DNA from: Marinospirillum celere | GTDB lineage: Bacteria > Pseudomonadota > Gammaproteobacteria > Pseudomonadales > Halomonadaceae | Direction of reading: 5' to 3' | DNA length: 64,000 nt | Assembly: GCF_900112235.1 (NCBI RefSeq) | Contig: NZ_FOLH01000004.1 | Span: 186,001 to 250,000 of the forward strand | Shown here: in pieces, positions 55,369 to 64,000 of the stretch | How the letters are laid out: each line of letters begins with the position of its first letter | Numbering within the stretch: the first letter of the stretch is position 1 | The notes under the pieces: generated by a model | Database searches by the model: none | Seen by the model: the letters and a program-made list of their open reading frames with translations, nothing else | Told to the model about the DNA's origin: nothing | Made by a program: the position numbers and the translations under genes

Positions 55369-56648
55369 AGACTTACACCCAGTTTTTCGGTGACCGCCAG
55401 GGCACTGGCCACACCATCTTCATGAAAGCCATTACGACACCAGGCACCACAGAACCAGGTATGCTGATGGCCATTAACCTTTCTTAATTCCTGCTGAGCG
55501 GCCATACCTTCCAGAGTAAACACGGGATGATCAAAACGGTAACGCCCCAGCACCTTGTCAGGATCTATGGCCGGACTGTCATTGAGGGTGACGCTGATGG
55601 GTGTCCTCACATCCAAACCCTGTAAACGGTTCATATAGTAGGTCAAGCTGACCAGGGTGGAATCATCCTGTCCTGGCTGCAGGCGCGCTGGATCACGACG
55701 GCGGTAGTTCCAGCTCGCCCAGGCTCGCTGATTGCGAGGTAAAAGGCTGGAGTCAGTATGTAAAATGACATCATTGGCCTGATAAGGAATCGCCTGCAGC
55801 AGCCTGGCTTCTGTTGTGGTGGCATCTTTCAGGAGTTGCAAAGCCTGGTCACTGTGACAAGCCAAAACTACCTCATCAAAATATTCGTCACCCCAGCGGG
55901 ACACCAGCTTGACCCGATCACCTTCACGGTAGATCGCCTCGACGGGGCTGGCGAGACGTAGCTGTTCTGCAAAGGGTTTGACCAGGGGCTCGATATAAGA
56001 GCGGCTGCCGCCCTGAAGCACCCGCCATTGAGGGCGGTTTTTAACGCTTAGCAGGCCATGGTTCTTGAAAAAGCGAACAAAAAACAGCACGGGAAACTCG
56101 CGCATGGCGGTTAGCCCGGATGACCAGATAGCCGCCCCCATGGGCACCAGATAGTCCTGCATAAAGGCCTGGCTATAACCCTTACGATCCAGGTAAGCAC
56201 CCAGGGTTTCACTGGTTCCCAAAAAGCCCGCTTCCAGTTCTTGGGGGGCCTCCTTATTAAAACGCAAGATATCCCGAATCATACCCAAAAAGCGTGGACT
56301 GATCAGATTACGGCGCTGAGCAAAGAGGGTGTTCAGATTGTGGCCGTTATATTCCAGCCCCGAAAGTTCACAGCTCACCGAAAAGCTCATTTCAGTCGGC
56401 TGGGAAGGCACGCCGAGCTGATCCAGCAAGCGAATAAAGTTGGGGTAGGTCCAGTCATTGAAGACAATAAAACCGGTATCGACAGCCAGTTGACGCCCTT
56501 CAACCTGCACATCGCGAGTTGCCGTATGCCCACCGAGCCTTTCTTCAGCTTCAAACAGGGTCACTTGATAGCGCCTGGACAGCAGATGGGCCGCTGTCAT
56601 TCCAGCAATGCCCGAACCAATTACGGCAATCGTCTTTTGATTGTCCAT
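55365..56648 (-). CDS. FAD-dependent amine oxidase/desaturase-like protein
   Basis: 427 residues. The N-terminal FAD motif is VIGSGIAGMTAAHLLS (GxGxxG, about 10-25), then FEAEERLGGHTAT; FVDTGF-like AVDTGFIVFN and the C-terminal CGAWCRNGFHEDGVASAL segment are typical of the NAD(P)/FAD-dependent proteins of this cluster. It probably oxidises a lipid acyl chain or a carrier-bound precursor. It starts directly after the SDR stop and overlaps the DUF1365 gene by 4 nt. Confidence 0.88.
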   Translation of the reverse strand: MDNQKTIAVIGSGIAGMTAAHLLSRRYQVTLFEAEERLGGHTATRDVQVEGRQLAVDTGFIVFNDWTYPNFIRLLDQLGVPSQPTEMSFSVSCELSGLEYNGHNLNTLFAQRRNLISPRFLGMIRDILRFNKEAPQELEAGFLGTSETLGAYLDRKGYSQAFMQDYLVPMGAAIWSSGLTAMREFPVLFFVRFFKNHGLLSVKNRPQWRVLQGGSRSYIEPLVKPFAEQLRLASPVEAIYREGDRVKLVSRWGDEYFDEVVLACHSDQALQLLKDATTTEARLLQAIPYQANDVILHTDSSLLPRNQRAWASWNYRRRDPARLQPGQDDSTLVSLTYYMNRLQGLDVRTPISVTLNDSPAIDPDKVLGRYRFDHPVFTLEGMAAQQELRKVNGHQHTWFCGAWCRNGFHEDGVASALAVTEKLGVSL

Positions 56649-57407
56649 TTAGCGCACCATCCTCTGAGTCAAGCGTGTACGAATAAAAAAGGGCAGGCGT
56701 CCCAGCCTGCGAAGCATCGCTACAAACAAGCGGGGTACACGAATTTCAGGCTGGCCTTTTTTCAAGCCTGCAACTATGTCAGCTGCTGCTTGTTCAGCAC
56801 TGATGCGCATGGGCATGGGGAAGTCATTCCGGTCGGTCAGGGGTGTTTTGACAAAACCAGGATAGACAACACTGACTCCAACACCTTTTGCCGCCAGGTC
56901 CACTCTTAGGCTTTCCATGAAATAGCTGACCGCTGCCTTAGAGGCACCATAGGCCTCGGCACGGGGCAGAGGGGAATAGGCAGCCGCGCTGGAAATGGCG
57001 ACCAGGTAAGGATGTGCTGAGTTTTTTAGCAGGGGCTGAGCCACTTCCAGGGTATTCACCAGGCCCATAAAGTTGGTTTCCATAACCCGACGAACCAGGG
57101 CTGCATCGACCTGCCCATCATCAAGGTATTCACAGGTTCCGGCATTAAGGATAACCATATCCAGGCCGCCCAAGTGTTCTTCCACCTTCTTGGCAACTTC
57201 TTGTAATTCACTCAATTGGGTTACATCGGCCGGTGCAGCCAGAATCCGCTCCTCACTCAACTGCGCCAAATCTTCCAGGCTAGCTGAGGTACGTGCGGTA
57301 ATAACCAGCTGATGACCTTCAGCAGCCAGACGCTCAACCAGTGCTTTACCTATGCCTGATCCAGCACCGGTGATCCAAATACGACTTTCAGGTTTCAGCT
57401 GCTGCAT
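56649..57407 (-). CDS. Short-chain dehydrogenase/reductase of the Cfa operon
   Basis: 252 residues. TGAGSGIGKAL (about 14-24), the NAG motif in ILNAGTCEY, and YGASKAA with catalytic Tyr and Lys; the C-terminus has a basic, hydrophobic helix. It is probably involved in the same lipid modification as its neighbours. It ends 1 nt before the FAD gene starts. Confidence 0.9.
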   Translation of the reverse strand: MQQLKPESRIWITGAGSGIGKALVERLAAEGHQLVITARTSASLEDLAQLSEERILAAPADVTQLSELQEVAKKVEEHLGGLDMVILNAGTCEYLDDGQVDAALVRRVMETNFMGLVNTLEVAQPLLKNSAHPYLVAISSAAAYSPLPRAEAYGASKAAVSYFMESLRVDLAAKGVGVSVVYPGFVKTPLTDRNDFPMPMRISAEQAAADIVAGLKKGQPEIRVPRLFVAMLRRLGRLPFFIRTRLTQRMVR

Positions 57408-57434
57408 TTAGTAACTCCTGCGCAGCAGATTCAA

Positions 57435-57866
57435 TCAACCTGTTGCGCGCTTTTTCAGGAGGGCCAGTATTGAGCCCAAAAGTGGAAGCTGTTCCCAAAG
57501 CATCTGCCCGGCATCAAAAAAATCACGGTGGCAAACAACCTTGTCTTGCTTCCAATCCAAACGACTTGCTCCTTCAACTTTTACCGGTTGACCTCGGTTG
57601 ATCTTTGGGTGGCGATAAGTCATCACCCAAGTACACCAAACGCGATCACCACTGGTATCTGGCTCAGCAAACTCAAAATCTATCTCACTTACCCGAGCAT
57701 AAAGCCGATCAAAATAGGCAATCAGCGCAGGGAGACCCTCAACCCGATGTAGGGGGTCGATAAACACAATCGCTTCATCGTAGAAGCTTGCCAAATCACT
57801 AGTAGAATTCTTGTCTAACTTTTGATAAAAGTCAAAGAATTCTTTAACCCTTGTTGTACAGGGCAT
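57435..57866 (-). CDS. NTF2/SnoaL-like protein
   Basis: 143 residues with a SnoaL-like NTF2 fold: EFFDFYQKLDKNS, the VFIDPLHRVEGLPALIAYF strand and TWVMTYRHP. SnoaL-like proteins carry out isomerase or dehydratase chemistry or bind small ligands. The ATG at 57866 follows GAGGTG; an ATG at 57893 is less well placed. It lies 27 nt before the SDR gene and 87 nt after ycgB, and is the first gene of the operon if that operon is separate. Confidence 0.82.
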   Translation of the reverse strand: MPCTTRVKEFFDFYQKLDKNSTSDLASFYDEAIVFIDPLHRVEGLPALIAYFDRLYARVSEIDFEFAEPDTSGDRVWCTWVMTYRHPKINRGQPVKVEGASRLDWKQDKVVCHRDFFDAGQMLWEQLPLLGSILALLKKRATG

Positions 57867-57953
57867 AGACACCTCGTCGAAAATGGAGTTCATCCAGCCA
57901 ATTTAAGAAAGACTCTAGCCAGTTTTTGAAAACAAACAAGTGTTTTAATTCAG

Positions 57954-59474
57954 TCAGGCTTGTTCTTTTTCTTCAGCCAGCGGCCAGTGGAGTTCACTGA
58001 TTTTTTCATTCCCGTCCCAGCTTTCCAATTTGACTGGAAAGCCCCAGAGGGTATGCAAATGGCGCAAGACCTCCAGCGTGGGTTCAGCAAGGTTACGCCG
58101 GTTTTGGCGAACATGGCGTAAAGTCAGGCTGCGATCACCCCGCAGATGGGCTTCCCAAACCTGGATATTGGGGTCTCTCAGGCTGAGGTTATATTGCTCG
58201 GAAAGCGTTTGGCGTACTTCACGGTAGCCGCTGTCATCATGAATCGCCGAGATTTCATATTGGCTCTCACGATCATCATCAACCACGGCAAAGAGGTGCA
58301 GGTCACGTATCACCTTGGGGGAGAGAAACTGTTGGATAAAGGATTCATCCTTAAAATCACGCATAGCCCAATGCAGCGTATCTAACCAGTCAGCTCCGGC
58401 AAGATCAGGAAACCAGCGCTTATCCTCTTCGGTGGGATTTTGGCAAATACGCTTAATATCTGTGTAGATGGCAAAGCCCAAAGCATAGGGGTTAATCCCG
58501 GAATAAAAGGGACTGTCATAATCCGGCTGCATCACTACACTGGTGTGGGACTGCAGAAACTCCAGAATAAAGCCTTCATCAACCAAGCCTTCATCATAGA
58601 GATCATTCATCAGGGTGTAGTGCCAAAAGGTTGCCCAGCCTTCATTCATGACTTGGGTTTGACGTTGTGGATAAAAGTATTGCGCTATCTTGCGAACAAT
58701 ACGCACCAGCTCTCTCTGCCAGGGTTCCAGTAAGGGCGCATGTTTTTCCACAAAATAAAGTAGATTTTCCTGGGGTTCACTGGGAAAGCGTTGATGCCGA
58801 TTGGCTTCCAGTTCCTTTTCTGGATTCATATTCGGCAGCGTCCGCCAGAGATCATTGACCTGCTGCTGCAAAATGGCTTCTCTTTCCTGTTGGCGCTCTC
58901 TTTCTTCCTGGGCAGACAGAGGGCGTGGACGCTTATAGCGATCCACTCCATGCGTTTGCAGCGCATGACAAGCATCCAAAAGGGTTTCTACCGCATCGAT
59001 TCCATAGCGTTCTTCGCACTCACTGACGTATTGGCGGGCAAATACCAGATAGTCGATGATGCCTTCAGCATCCGTCCAGGTACGGAAGAGGTAGTTATTT
59101 TTAAAGAAAGAATTATGCCCATAGCTGGCATGAGCCATCACCAGCACCTGCATCATCAGGGTGTTTTCTTCCATCAAATAAGCAATACAGGGGTTGGAGT
59201 TGATGACCAATTCATAGGCCAAGCCCATCTGACCCCGCTTGTAGGCCTGCTGTACCTTGAGAAAATGCTTGCCGTAGGACCAGTGGTGATAACCCACGGG
59301 CATACCGGTAGCGGCATAAGCATCCATCATCTGCTCACTGGAGATGACTTCAATTTGGTTGGGGTAGGTATCCAGTCGGTACTTTTCAGCCAGGCGGGCA
59401 ATTTCCCGCTCATAGTCTTGAAGTAGTTCAAAGTTCCACTCACTGCCTCTGGCCAGGGGTTCACGTTTGCTCAT
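57954..59474 (-). CDS. ycgB: SpoVR family protein YcgB
   Basis: 506 residues. Conserved EVISSEQMMDAYAATGMPVGYHHWSYGK, NEGWATFWHYTLMNDLYDEG and NPYALGFAIYTDIKR are SpoVR hallmarks. The function is unknown; the gene usually travels with prkA and yeaH and is stress-induced. It overlaps yeaH by 4 nt (ATGA). Confidence 0.95.
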   Translation of the reverse strand: MSKREPLARGSEWNFELLQDYEREIARLAEKYRLDTYPNQIEVISSEQMMDAYAATGMPVGYHHWSYGKHFLKVQQAYKRGQMGLAYELVINSNPCIAYLMEENTLMMQVLVMAHASYGHNSFFKNNYLFRTWTDAEGIIDYLVFARQYVSECEERYGIDAVETLLDACHALQTHGVDRYKRPRPLSAQEERERQQEREAILQQQVNDLWRTLPNMNPEKELEANRHQRFPSEPQENLLYFVEKHAPLLEPWQRELVRIVRKIAQYFYPQRQTQVMNEGWATFWHYTLMNDLYDEGLVDEGFILEFLQSHTSVVMQPDYDSPFYSGINPYALGFAIYTDIKRICQNPTEEDKRWFPDLAGADWLDTLHWAMRDFKDESFIQQFLSPKVIRDLHLFAVVDDDRESQYEISAIHDDSGYREVRQTLSEQYNLSLRDPNIQVWEAHLRGDRSLTLRHVRQNRRNLAEPTLEVLRHLHTLWGFPVKLESWDGNEKISELHWPLAEEKEQA

Positions 59475-60754
59475 GATGACCTCTCTTTCTGAAAGAGCTC
59501 ACGGAATACAGGATAGATTTCACTGGGCTCATAGAATTGGCGCATGGCAAAGTTATCCGGGAAGGCCGTTTGAATTTCTGTATAGGCCTCCCAAAGCGCC
59601 TGGTGTGCATGGGGCGTGATTTCCACATAGGCAAAATAGCTGACCCTTGGCATGAGCTTTTTGGTCATCCATTCCGCACAGATATCCGAGTCATCATCCC
59701 AGTTGTCCCCATCTGAAGCCTGGGCAATGTAAGCATTCCAGCGACTTGCCGGATAACGGGCTTCAAGAATGCTTGAGGCCAGTTTAAGTGCACTGGATAC
59801 GATAGTGCCCCCGGTTTCCCGCGAGTAAAAGAATTCCTCTTCGCCGACTTCTCGGGCGGTAGTATGGTGGCGTATAAAAACCAGCTCGACTTTTTTATAG
59901 CTGCGTTCAAGAAACAAATACAGCAGTAAGAAAAAGCGCTTGGCCAACTCCTTGTGCCTTTCAGTCATGGAACCGGAAACATCCATAATGCACAGCATTA
60001 CCGCTTGGGTTGCCGGGACCGGCTGCTGCTTCATATGTCGATAGCGCAGATCTTCATCATCCAGATAGGGAATGGCCGCCAAACGCTTTTGTAGCTGTTC
60101 GATCGCTTCTTCCAGCTCACGAATACGCAAAGGATTACGCAGAGCGGTCTCTTTGGCTTCTTCTTCAGCCAGGGCCGCCTCACACTCCTTAAGCTCCCGC
60201 TTGATTCCCGAGCCCATGGCCAGCCGGCGTGCATAGGCCGAACGCATGGAACGCACCACATGCAAGCGGGAAGGCGTACCCTGACGCACGATGCCGCCAT
60301 GGACGGGGCGGGTTTCATCCGTTTCGGTCAGCTCTTTACGGACCAGGTTGGGCAATTCCAGATCATCAAACAGAAAGTCCATGAATTCGTCACGCGTCAG
60401 CGTAAAGGCAAATTCATCTTCACCACTGCCATCCTGACTGGCTCCTGAACCTGAGCCACCTCCGCCGCCGCCCGCATTGGGTGGACGGTCAACCCGGTCA
60501 CCCTGGTTAAATTTTTTGTTGCCTGGATGCACAACATTTTTGCGACCCGCTTTGCCTTGCTGAAAAACGGGCTCACTGATATCCCTGTCAGGGATACTGA
60601 CTTCTTCACCCCTTTCCATATCGGTAATTGAACGCTTTTTGACGGCTTCATTCACCGCCTTGCGGATATGCTTGCGATAACGCCGCAAAAACCGCTGACG
60701 GTTGACCGTACTCTTGTTCTTGCCGTTGGGGCGTCGGTCGATGAAATAACCCAT
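59471..60754 (-). CDS. yeaH: YeaH/YhbH family (DUF444) protein
   Basis: 427 residues. A basic N-terminus (FLRRYRKHIRKAV), a disordered Gly/Ser-rich stretch (GGGGGGSGSG at about 83-92) and a C-terminal von Willebrand A-type region with the MIDAS-like DVSGSM. The ATG at 60754 follows GAGGTG. It is the middle member of prkA-yeaH-ycgB, and in E. coli yeaH is induced in stationary phase and nitrogen starvation. The molecular role is unknown. Confidence 0.94.
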   Translation of the reverse strand: MGYFIDRRPNGKNKSTVNRQRFLRRYRKHIRKAVNEAVKKRSITDMERGEEVSIPDRDISEPVFQQGKAGRKNVVHPGNKKFNQGDRVDRPPNAGGGGGGSGSGASQDGSGEDEFAFTLTRDEFMDFLFDDLELPNLVRKELTETDETRPVHGGIVRQGTPSRLHVVRSMRSAYARRLAMGSGIKRELKECEAALAEEEAKETALRNPLRIRELEEAIEQLQKRLAAIPYLDDEDLRYRHMKQQPVPATQAVMLCIMDVSGSMTERHKELAKRFFLLLYLFLERSYKKVELVFIRHHTTAREVGEEEFFYSRETGGTIVSSALKLASSILEARYPASRWNAYIAQASDGDNWDDDSDICAEWMTKKLMPRVSYFAYVEITPHAHQALWEAYTEIQTAFPDNFAMRQFYEPSEIYPVFRELFQKERSS

Positions 60755-60826
60755 GCTCACCTCACTTGGTGGCCAGAAAATGACCTTAATCACTTAGACA
60801 AGGCATCCCTGCCTTAGAGTCACCGA

Positions 60827-62749
60827 TTACTGAGATTTTCTGACTCTCAAGTACCATTCAGACAGCAGGCGCACCTGTTTTTCGGTGTAGCCGCGGTCTT
60901 TCATGCGAGCAACAAAGTCTTCGTGTTTTTTCTGATCGGCGGTTGACGCCTTGGCATTGAAAGAAATAACTGGCAGCAGCTCTTCGGTATTGGCAAACAT
61001 CTTGTGCTCGATGACACTGCGCAGTTTTTCATAACTCTGCCAACTGGGGTTGTTGCCATTGTTTTGTGCTCTGGCCCGCAACACAAAGTTGACCACCTCG
61101 TGGCGGAAATCCTTGGGATTGGAAATGCCCGCCGGTTTCTCAATTTTTTCCAGCTCTTCATTAAGGGCTTGGCGATCCAGCATTTCACCGGTTTCAGGGT
61201 CACGGAATTCTTGATCCTGAATCCAGAAATCAGCATAGGTGACATAGCGGTCAAAGATGTTTTGGCCATATTCGCTATAGGATTCCAAATAGGCGGTCTG
61301 AATTTCCTTGCCAATGAATTCCACATAGCGGGGTGCCAGCCATTCTTTAATAAAACGCAGATAGCGATCATGCACGTCATCTGAGAATTGTTGCTGCTCG
61401 ATCTGCTGCTCAAGTACATACATCAGATGCACCGGGTTGGCGGCTGTTTCCGTGGAATCAAAGTTGAACACCCGCGACAGAATTTTGAACGCAAAGCGGG
61501 TAGACAAGCCATCCATGCCTTCATTAACCCCGGCATCATCCCGATACTCCTGAATGGATTTGGCTTTGGGATCGGTGTCTTTCAGATTTTCACCGTCATA
61601 GACCCGCATTTTCGAGAAGATATTTGAGTTTTCTGGTTCTTTTAGGCGTGAAAGCACAGAAAACTGGGCCAGCATCTTCAGAGTATCGGGTGCGCAGGGC
61701 GCTTCTGAAAGCGAGGAGTTTTCCAGCAGCTTCTTGTAGATGTTAATTTCTTCCGAAACCCTCAGACAGTAGGGCACCTTGACAATATAAATACGATCAA
61801 GAAAAGCTTCATTGTTGCGGTTATTCCGGAAAGTTTGCCATTCGGACTCATTGGAGTGAGCCAGCACCATGCCTTCAAAGGGAATCGCGCCCATGCCTTC
61901 AGTGGGGTTGTAGTTACCTTCTTGAGTAGCTGTCAGCAGTGGATGCAATACCTTGATGGGCGCCTTGAACATCTCGACAAATTCCAACAGGCCTTGGTTG
62001 GCATGGCAAAGACCTCCTGAGAAGCTATAAGCATCAGGGTCATCTTGTGCGTAATGCTCCAGCTTGCGAATATCCACCTTACCCACCAAAGAAGAAATAT
62101 CCTGGTTGTTTTCATCGCCTGGTTCGGTTTTGGCAATTGCAACCTGGTTTAAGCGCGAAGGATAGAGGCGAACCACTTCAAATTTACTAATATCACCGCC
62201 AAATTCCTTCAAGCGCTTGGCCGCCCAGGGTGAAGGAATGGATTTCAGATAACGGCGGGGGATACCGTATTCTTCTTCCAGAAGCTGGCCATCTTCTTCA
62301 GGATCAAACAGGCCCAGTGGCGACTCATAAACCGGGGAGCCCTTGAGAGCATAGAAGGGTTGATGCTCCATCAACAGCTTGAGACGCTCAGCCAGAGAGG
62401 ATTTACCACCACCGACAGGGCCCAGCAGGTAAAGTATTTGCTTACGCTCTTCCAGCCCTTGAGCAGCATGGCGGAAGTAAGAAACGATCTGCTCTATGGC
62501 TTCTTCCATACCAAAAAACTCAGGGAAAGCCGGATACCGCTTAATCACCTTGTTCATGAAAATGCGTGATAAACGAGGATCACGAGCAGTATCGATGACT
62601 TCAGGTTCGCCTATCGCCAAGAGCATGCGTTCTGCGGCTGTGGCATAGGCGCTGGGTTCCTTTCGACACAGTTGTAAGTAATCCTGCAAGCTCATGCTTT
62701 CCTGCTGAACTCGCTCATAACGGCTTTGTACACGATCAAAAATGCTCAT
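60827..62749 (-). CDS. prkA: PrkA serine protein kinase (YeaG)
   Basis: 640 residues. An AAA-type Walker A, LLGPVGGGKSSLAERL (about 108-123), in an AAA_PrkA domain (about 20-380), and a C-terminal kinase-like domain. KRYPAFPEFFGMEEAIE and EYRDDAGVNEGMDGLSTRFAFK are family hallmarks. It heads prkA-yeaH-ycgB; GGGGGTG precedes the ATG. PrkA is linked to stress and nitrogen-starvation survival. Confidence 0.95.
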   Translation of the reverse strand: MSIFDRVQSRYERVQQESMSLQDYLQLCRKEPSAYATAAERMLLAIGEPEVIDTARDPRLSRIFMNKVIKRYPAFPEFFGMEEAIEQIVSYFRHAAQGLEERKQILYLLGPVGGGKSSLAERLKLLMEHQPFYALKGSPVYESPLGLFDPEEDGQLLEEEYGIPRRYLKSIPSPWAAKRLKEFGGDISKFEVVRLYPSRLNQVAIAKTEPGDENNQDISSLVGKVDIRKLEHYAQDDPDAYSFSGGLCHANQGLLEFVEMFKAPIKVLHPLLTATQEGNYNPTEGMGAIPFEGMVLAHSNESEWQTFRNNRNNEAFLDRIYIVKVPYCLRVSEEINIYKKLLENSSLSEAPCAPDTLKMLAQFSVLSRLKEPENSNIFSKMRVYDGENLKDTDPKAKSIQEYRDDAGVNEGMDGLSTRFAFKILSRVFNFDSTETAANPVHLMYVLEQQIEQQQFSDDVHDRYLRFIKEWLAPRYVEFIGKEIQTAYLESYSEYGQNIFDRYVTYADFWIQDQEFRDPETGEMLDRQALNEELEKIEKPAGISNPKDFRHEVVNFVLRARAQNNGNNPSWQSYEKLRSVIEHKMFANTEELLPVISFNAKASTADQKKHEDFVARMKDRGYTEKQVRLLSEWYLRVRKSQ

Positions 62750-62874
62750 GGTGTCACCCCCTTCGCAAAACCTGTCCCTGCACTTGGCAGGAATGCCTTA
62801 TTTCTCAGCATAGACAAAAGTCAGGAAAAAGAGTGCCTTTCGTTTACAAATAGCTGCAAATGACCAGAAAGCAA

Positions 62875-63999
62875 TTATTGGTGTCGACTAGCTACCAGCG
62901 CATCTATCGCCTGCATGAGTTCACGGCTACTGTCTTCAGCAGCCTGCATCTGGGTAACAATTTCTTCGCGTGCATCCAGGCCCTGATTAACATAGTCTGA
63001 CCAGGCCTGCTGAATGGCTTGCTGAACGCTTAAATGCTCATCACGAATGCGCTCAAAAGCAGGCAGGCGTCCCATATCTGTGGTTTCGGTTCGCGCCAGC
63101 CAACGCTCCAGACGATCCGGTAAATCCTGCTGATAAGCCTCGCGGTCAACATTGGCATTGAGCCCTGCATAACCCAGCTGCTTACCCAAAATATGATCAA
63201 TTTTTAACAGGGACGCAAAGCTTTGATCCTTGATAAATTCAACCTCGGCCAGGGTCAGTTCAGCATCTTCTGCCACCTCGGCAAAACGCTGCTGAAAGCC
63301 TTCGACCTCCCTGGAGACTTGTCCGGCAATTTCTTCACTGGCACGGGTTCCTTGCAAGGAAATCTCGACCTGTTGACTGAAATTATTCAGGATGGCACTA
63401 ATGCTCTGGGCCGCATTTTTGGTTTTCGTCGATAGCTGTTTGACTTCATCAGCAACCACTGCAAAACCGCGCCCCTGCTCACCAGCGCGGGCCGCTTCTA
63501 TGGATGCATTCAGGGCCAGCAAACTGGTCTGATCGGAGATATCCGCAATGGATTGCAAGGCTTCGGAAACAGCTCCGGTATGCTGATTCAGGTTTTCAAC
63601 CGTGCTACTCACCCGGCCCACACTGGCAACAATTTGCTCCAGCAAACCACCCAGCTCACGAGCAGTCCTCTGACTGCTACGGGCATTGGCGGCATTTTTA
63701 TCAGAGCTTTCTGCAATCTTTGCCATGCGCTTACTGATTTGTTGCATATCCTGTTGGCTCAATTGCAAATTAGCGCGCAGGTTACCGGTATTAAGTTCAT
63801 GCAGCTGCGAAGCCATACGGTTTTGTTCAGTAAAAGAGCGATTGGCTTGCATAGCATCAATGGATTGGTTGATGCTATCCAAAGAGAGGGCAAATTCTCC
63901 TGGCATCCCCTTGGAAAGGGCTTTACGGCTATAGTCCTGCTTGGAAACTGCATTAAAAGCCGCATTCACTTCCTTAAAGTAGCTTTCAATCAAATCCAA
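62875..63999 (-). CDS. Methyl-accepting chemotaxis protein, C-terminal part (cut by window edge)
   Basis: The frame is open to the right edge, giving at least 374 residues and no certain start. The signalling tip reads [20 protein letters not shown] (about 152-171) and is followed by [13 protein letters not shown]. After it, about residues 250-330 resemble a CZB (chemoreceptor zinc-binding) domain: [16 protein letters not shown], a Trp-containing ERW, and [13 protein letters not shown]. The usual Cys is replaced (DRLERW) and the last His is Gln, so zinc binding is unlikely as it stands. HAMP-like sequence precedes the tip. Confidence 0.85.
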   Translation of the reverse strand: MDLIESYFKEVNAAFNAVSKQDYSRKALSKGMPGEFALSLDSINQSIDAMQANRSFTEQNRMASQLHELNTGNLRANLQLSQQDMQQISKRMAKIAESSDKNAANARSSQRTARELGGLLEQIVASVGRVSSTVENLNQHTGAVSEALQSIADISDQTSLLALNASIEAARAGEQGRGFAVVADEVKQLSTKTKNAAQSISAILNNFSQQVEISLQGTRASEEIAGQVSREVEGFQQRFAEVAEDAELTLAEVEFIKDQSFASLLKIDHILGKQLGYAGLNANVDREAYQQDLPDRLERWLARTETTDMGRLPAFERIRDEHLSVQQAIQQAWSDYVNQGLDAREEIVTQMQAAEDSSRELMQAIDALVASRHQ

Positions 64000-64000
64000 A

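Noticed and set aside
62765-62779. A sigma-54-like element (AGGGAC-N5-TTGC, minus strand) before prkA
   Set aside because: The match is good (8 of 10), but the predicted start would fall about 4 nt before the prkA ATG and cut off its ribosome site, so it is unlikely to be used.
1-64000. Mobile elements, CRISPR arrays or prophage genes
   Set aside because: No transposase, integrase, terminal inverted repeats, regularly spaced repeats or phage structural genes were seen; gene order is mostly conserved housekeeping synteny.

Overview
The window is a continuous, gene-dense piece of a gammaproteobacterial chromosome. About 60 protein genes and one tmRNA gene are packed with short gaps and many 4-nt stop/start overlaps. 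There is no insertion sequence, prophage, tRNA, rRNA or CRISPR array that I can see. Several linkages point to an Oceanospirillales/Pseudomonadales-type bacterium: lptM-lysA-dapF-DUF484, yheS next to a TIGR02444 protein, grpE-dnaK-dnaJ beside recN-fur-bamE-rnfH-ratA-smpB-ssrA, and fabA-fabB. A TRAP transporter set very close to the ectoine transporter TeaABCD of Halomonas elongata suggests a marine or halophilic lifestyle. The species cannot be named from sequence alone.

Layout. 1-9.1 kb: the N-terminal part of an Aer-like receptor (cut by the window edge); a truncated globin translationally overlapped with a PAS-GGDEF-EAL protein; a YihG-like acyltransferase; and, on the other strand, yciH, a second GGDEF-EAL protein and an MscS-type channel. 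9.1-18.1 kb: uvrD, a third GGDEF-EAL protein, hexR, a small basic protein, dsbB, an Hsp20 gene with a heat-shock-type promoter, and an NSS-family sodium symporter. 18.1-26.6 kb: argH, lptM-lysA-dapF-DUF484, engB, cytochrome c4, dsbA, an unrecognised coiled-coil membrane protein and a chalcone-isomerase-like exported protein. 26.6-36.6 kb: nhaP2, the teaABCD-like operon, dtd, an SDR, yheS, a TIGR02444 protein and an exported FKBP isomerase.

36.6-45.2 kb: the heat-shock chaperone operon grpE-dnaK-dnaJ with readable sigma-32 promoters, then recN with a LexA-like box, a cysteine-free fur, bamE, rnfH-ratA, smpB and ssrA. 45.2-52.8 kb: a single-domain response regulator, an RmlD-like protein overlapping an acyltransferase, fabB-fabA, an Aer-like receptor and a fourth GGDEF-EAL protein. 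52.8-57.9 kb: a tightly coupled lipid-modification operon (NTF2-like, SDR, FAD amine oxidase-like, DUF1365, Cfa, DUF2878). 57.9-62.7 kb: the stress operon prkA-yeaH-ycgB. 62.9-64 kb: the C-terminal part of another chemoreceptor.

Functionally, the window joins signalling (four c-di-GMP proteins, three chemoreceptors, one response regulator), osmotic and ionic stress (ectoine uptake, K+/H+ antiport, a mechanosensitive channel, the PrkA operon), protein quality control (DnaK system, Hsp20, tmRNA/SmpB, DsbA/DsbB, FKBP) and membrane lipid biogenesis (FabA/B, two PlsC-type acyltransferases, Cfa operon). The least explained parts are the globin/PAS-GGDEF-EAL pair, the Cfa-DUF1365 operon lacking its usual sigma/anti-sigma genes, and the coiled-coil membrane protein at 25.1 kb.
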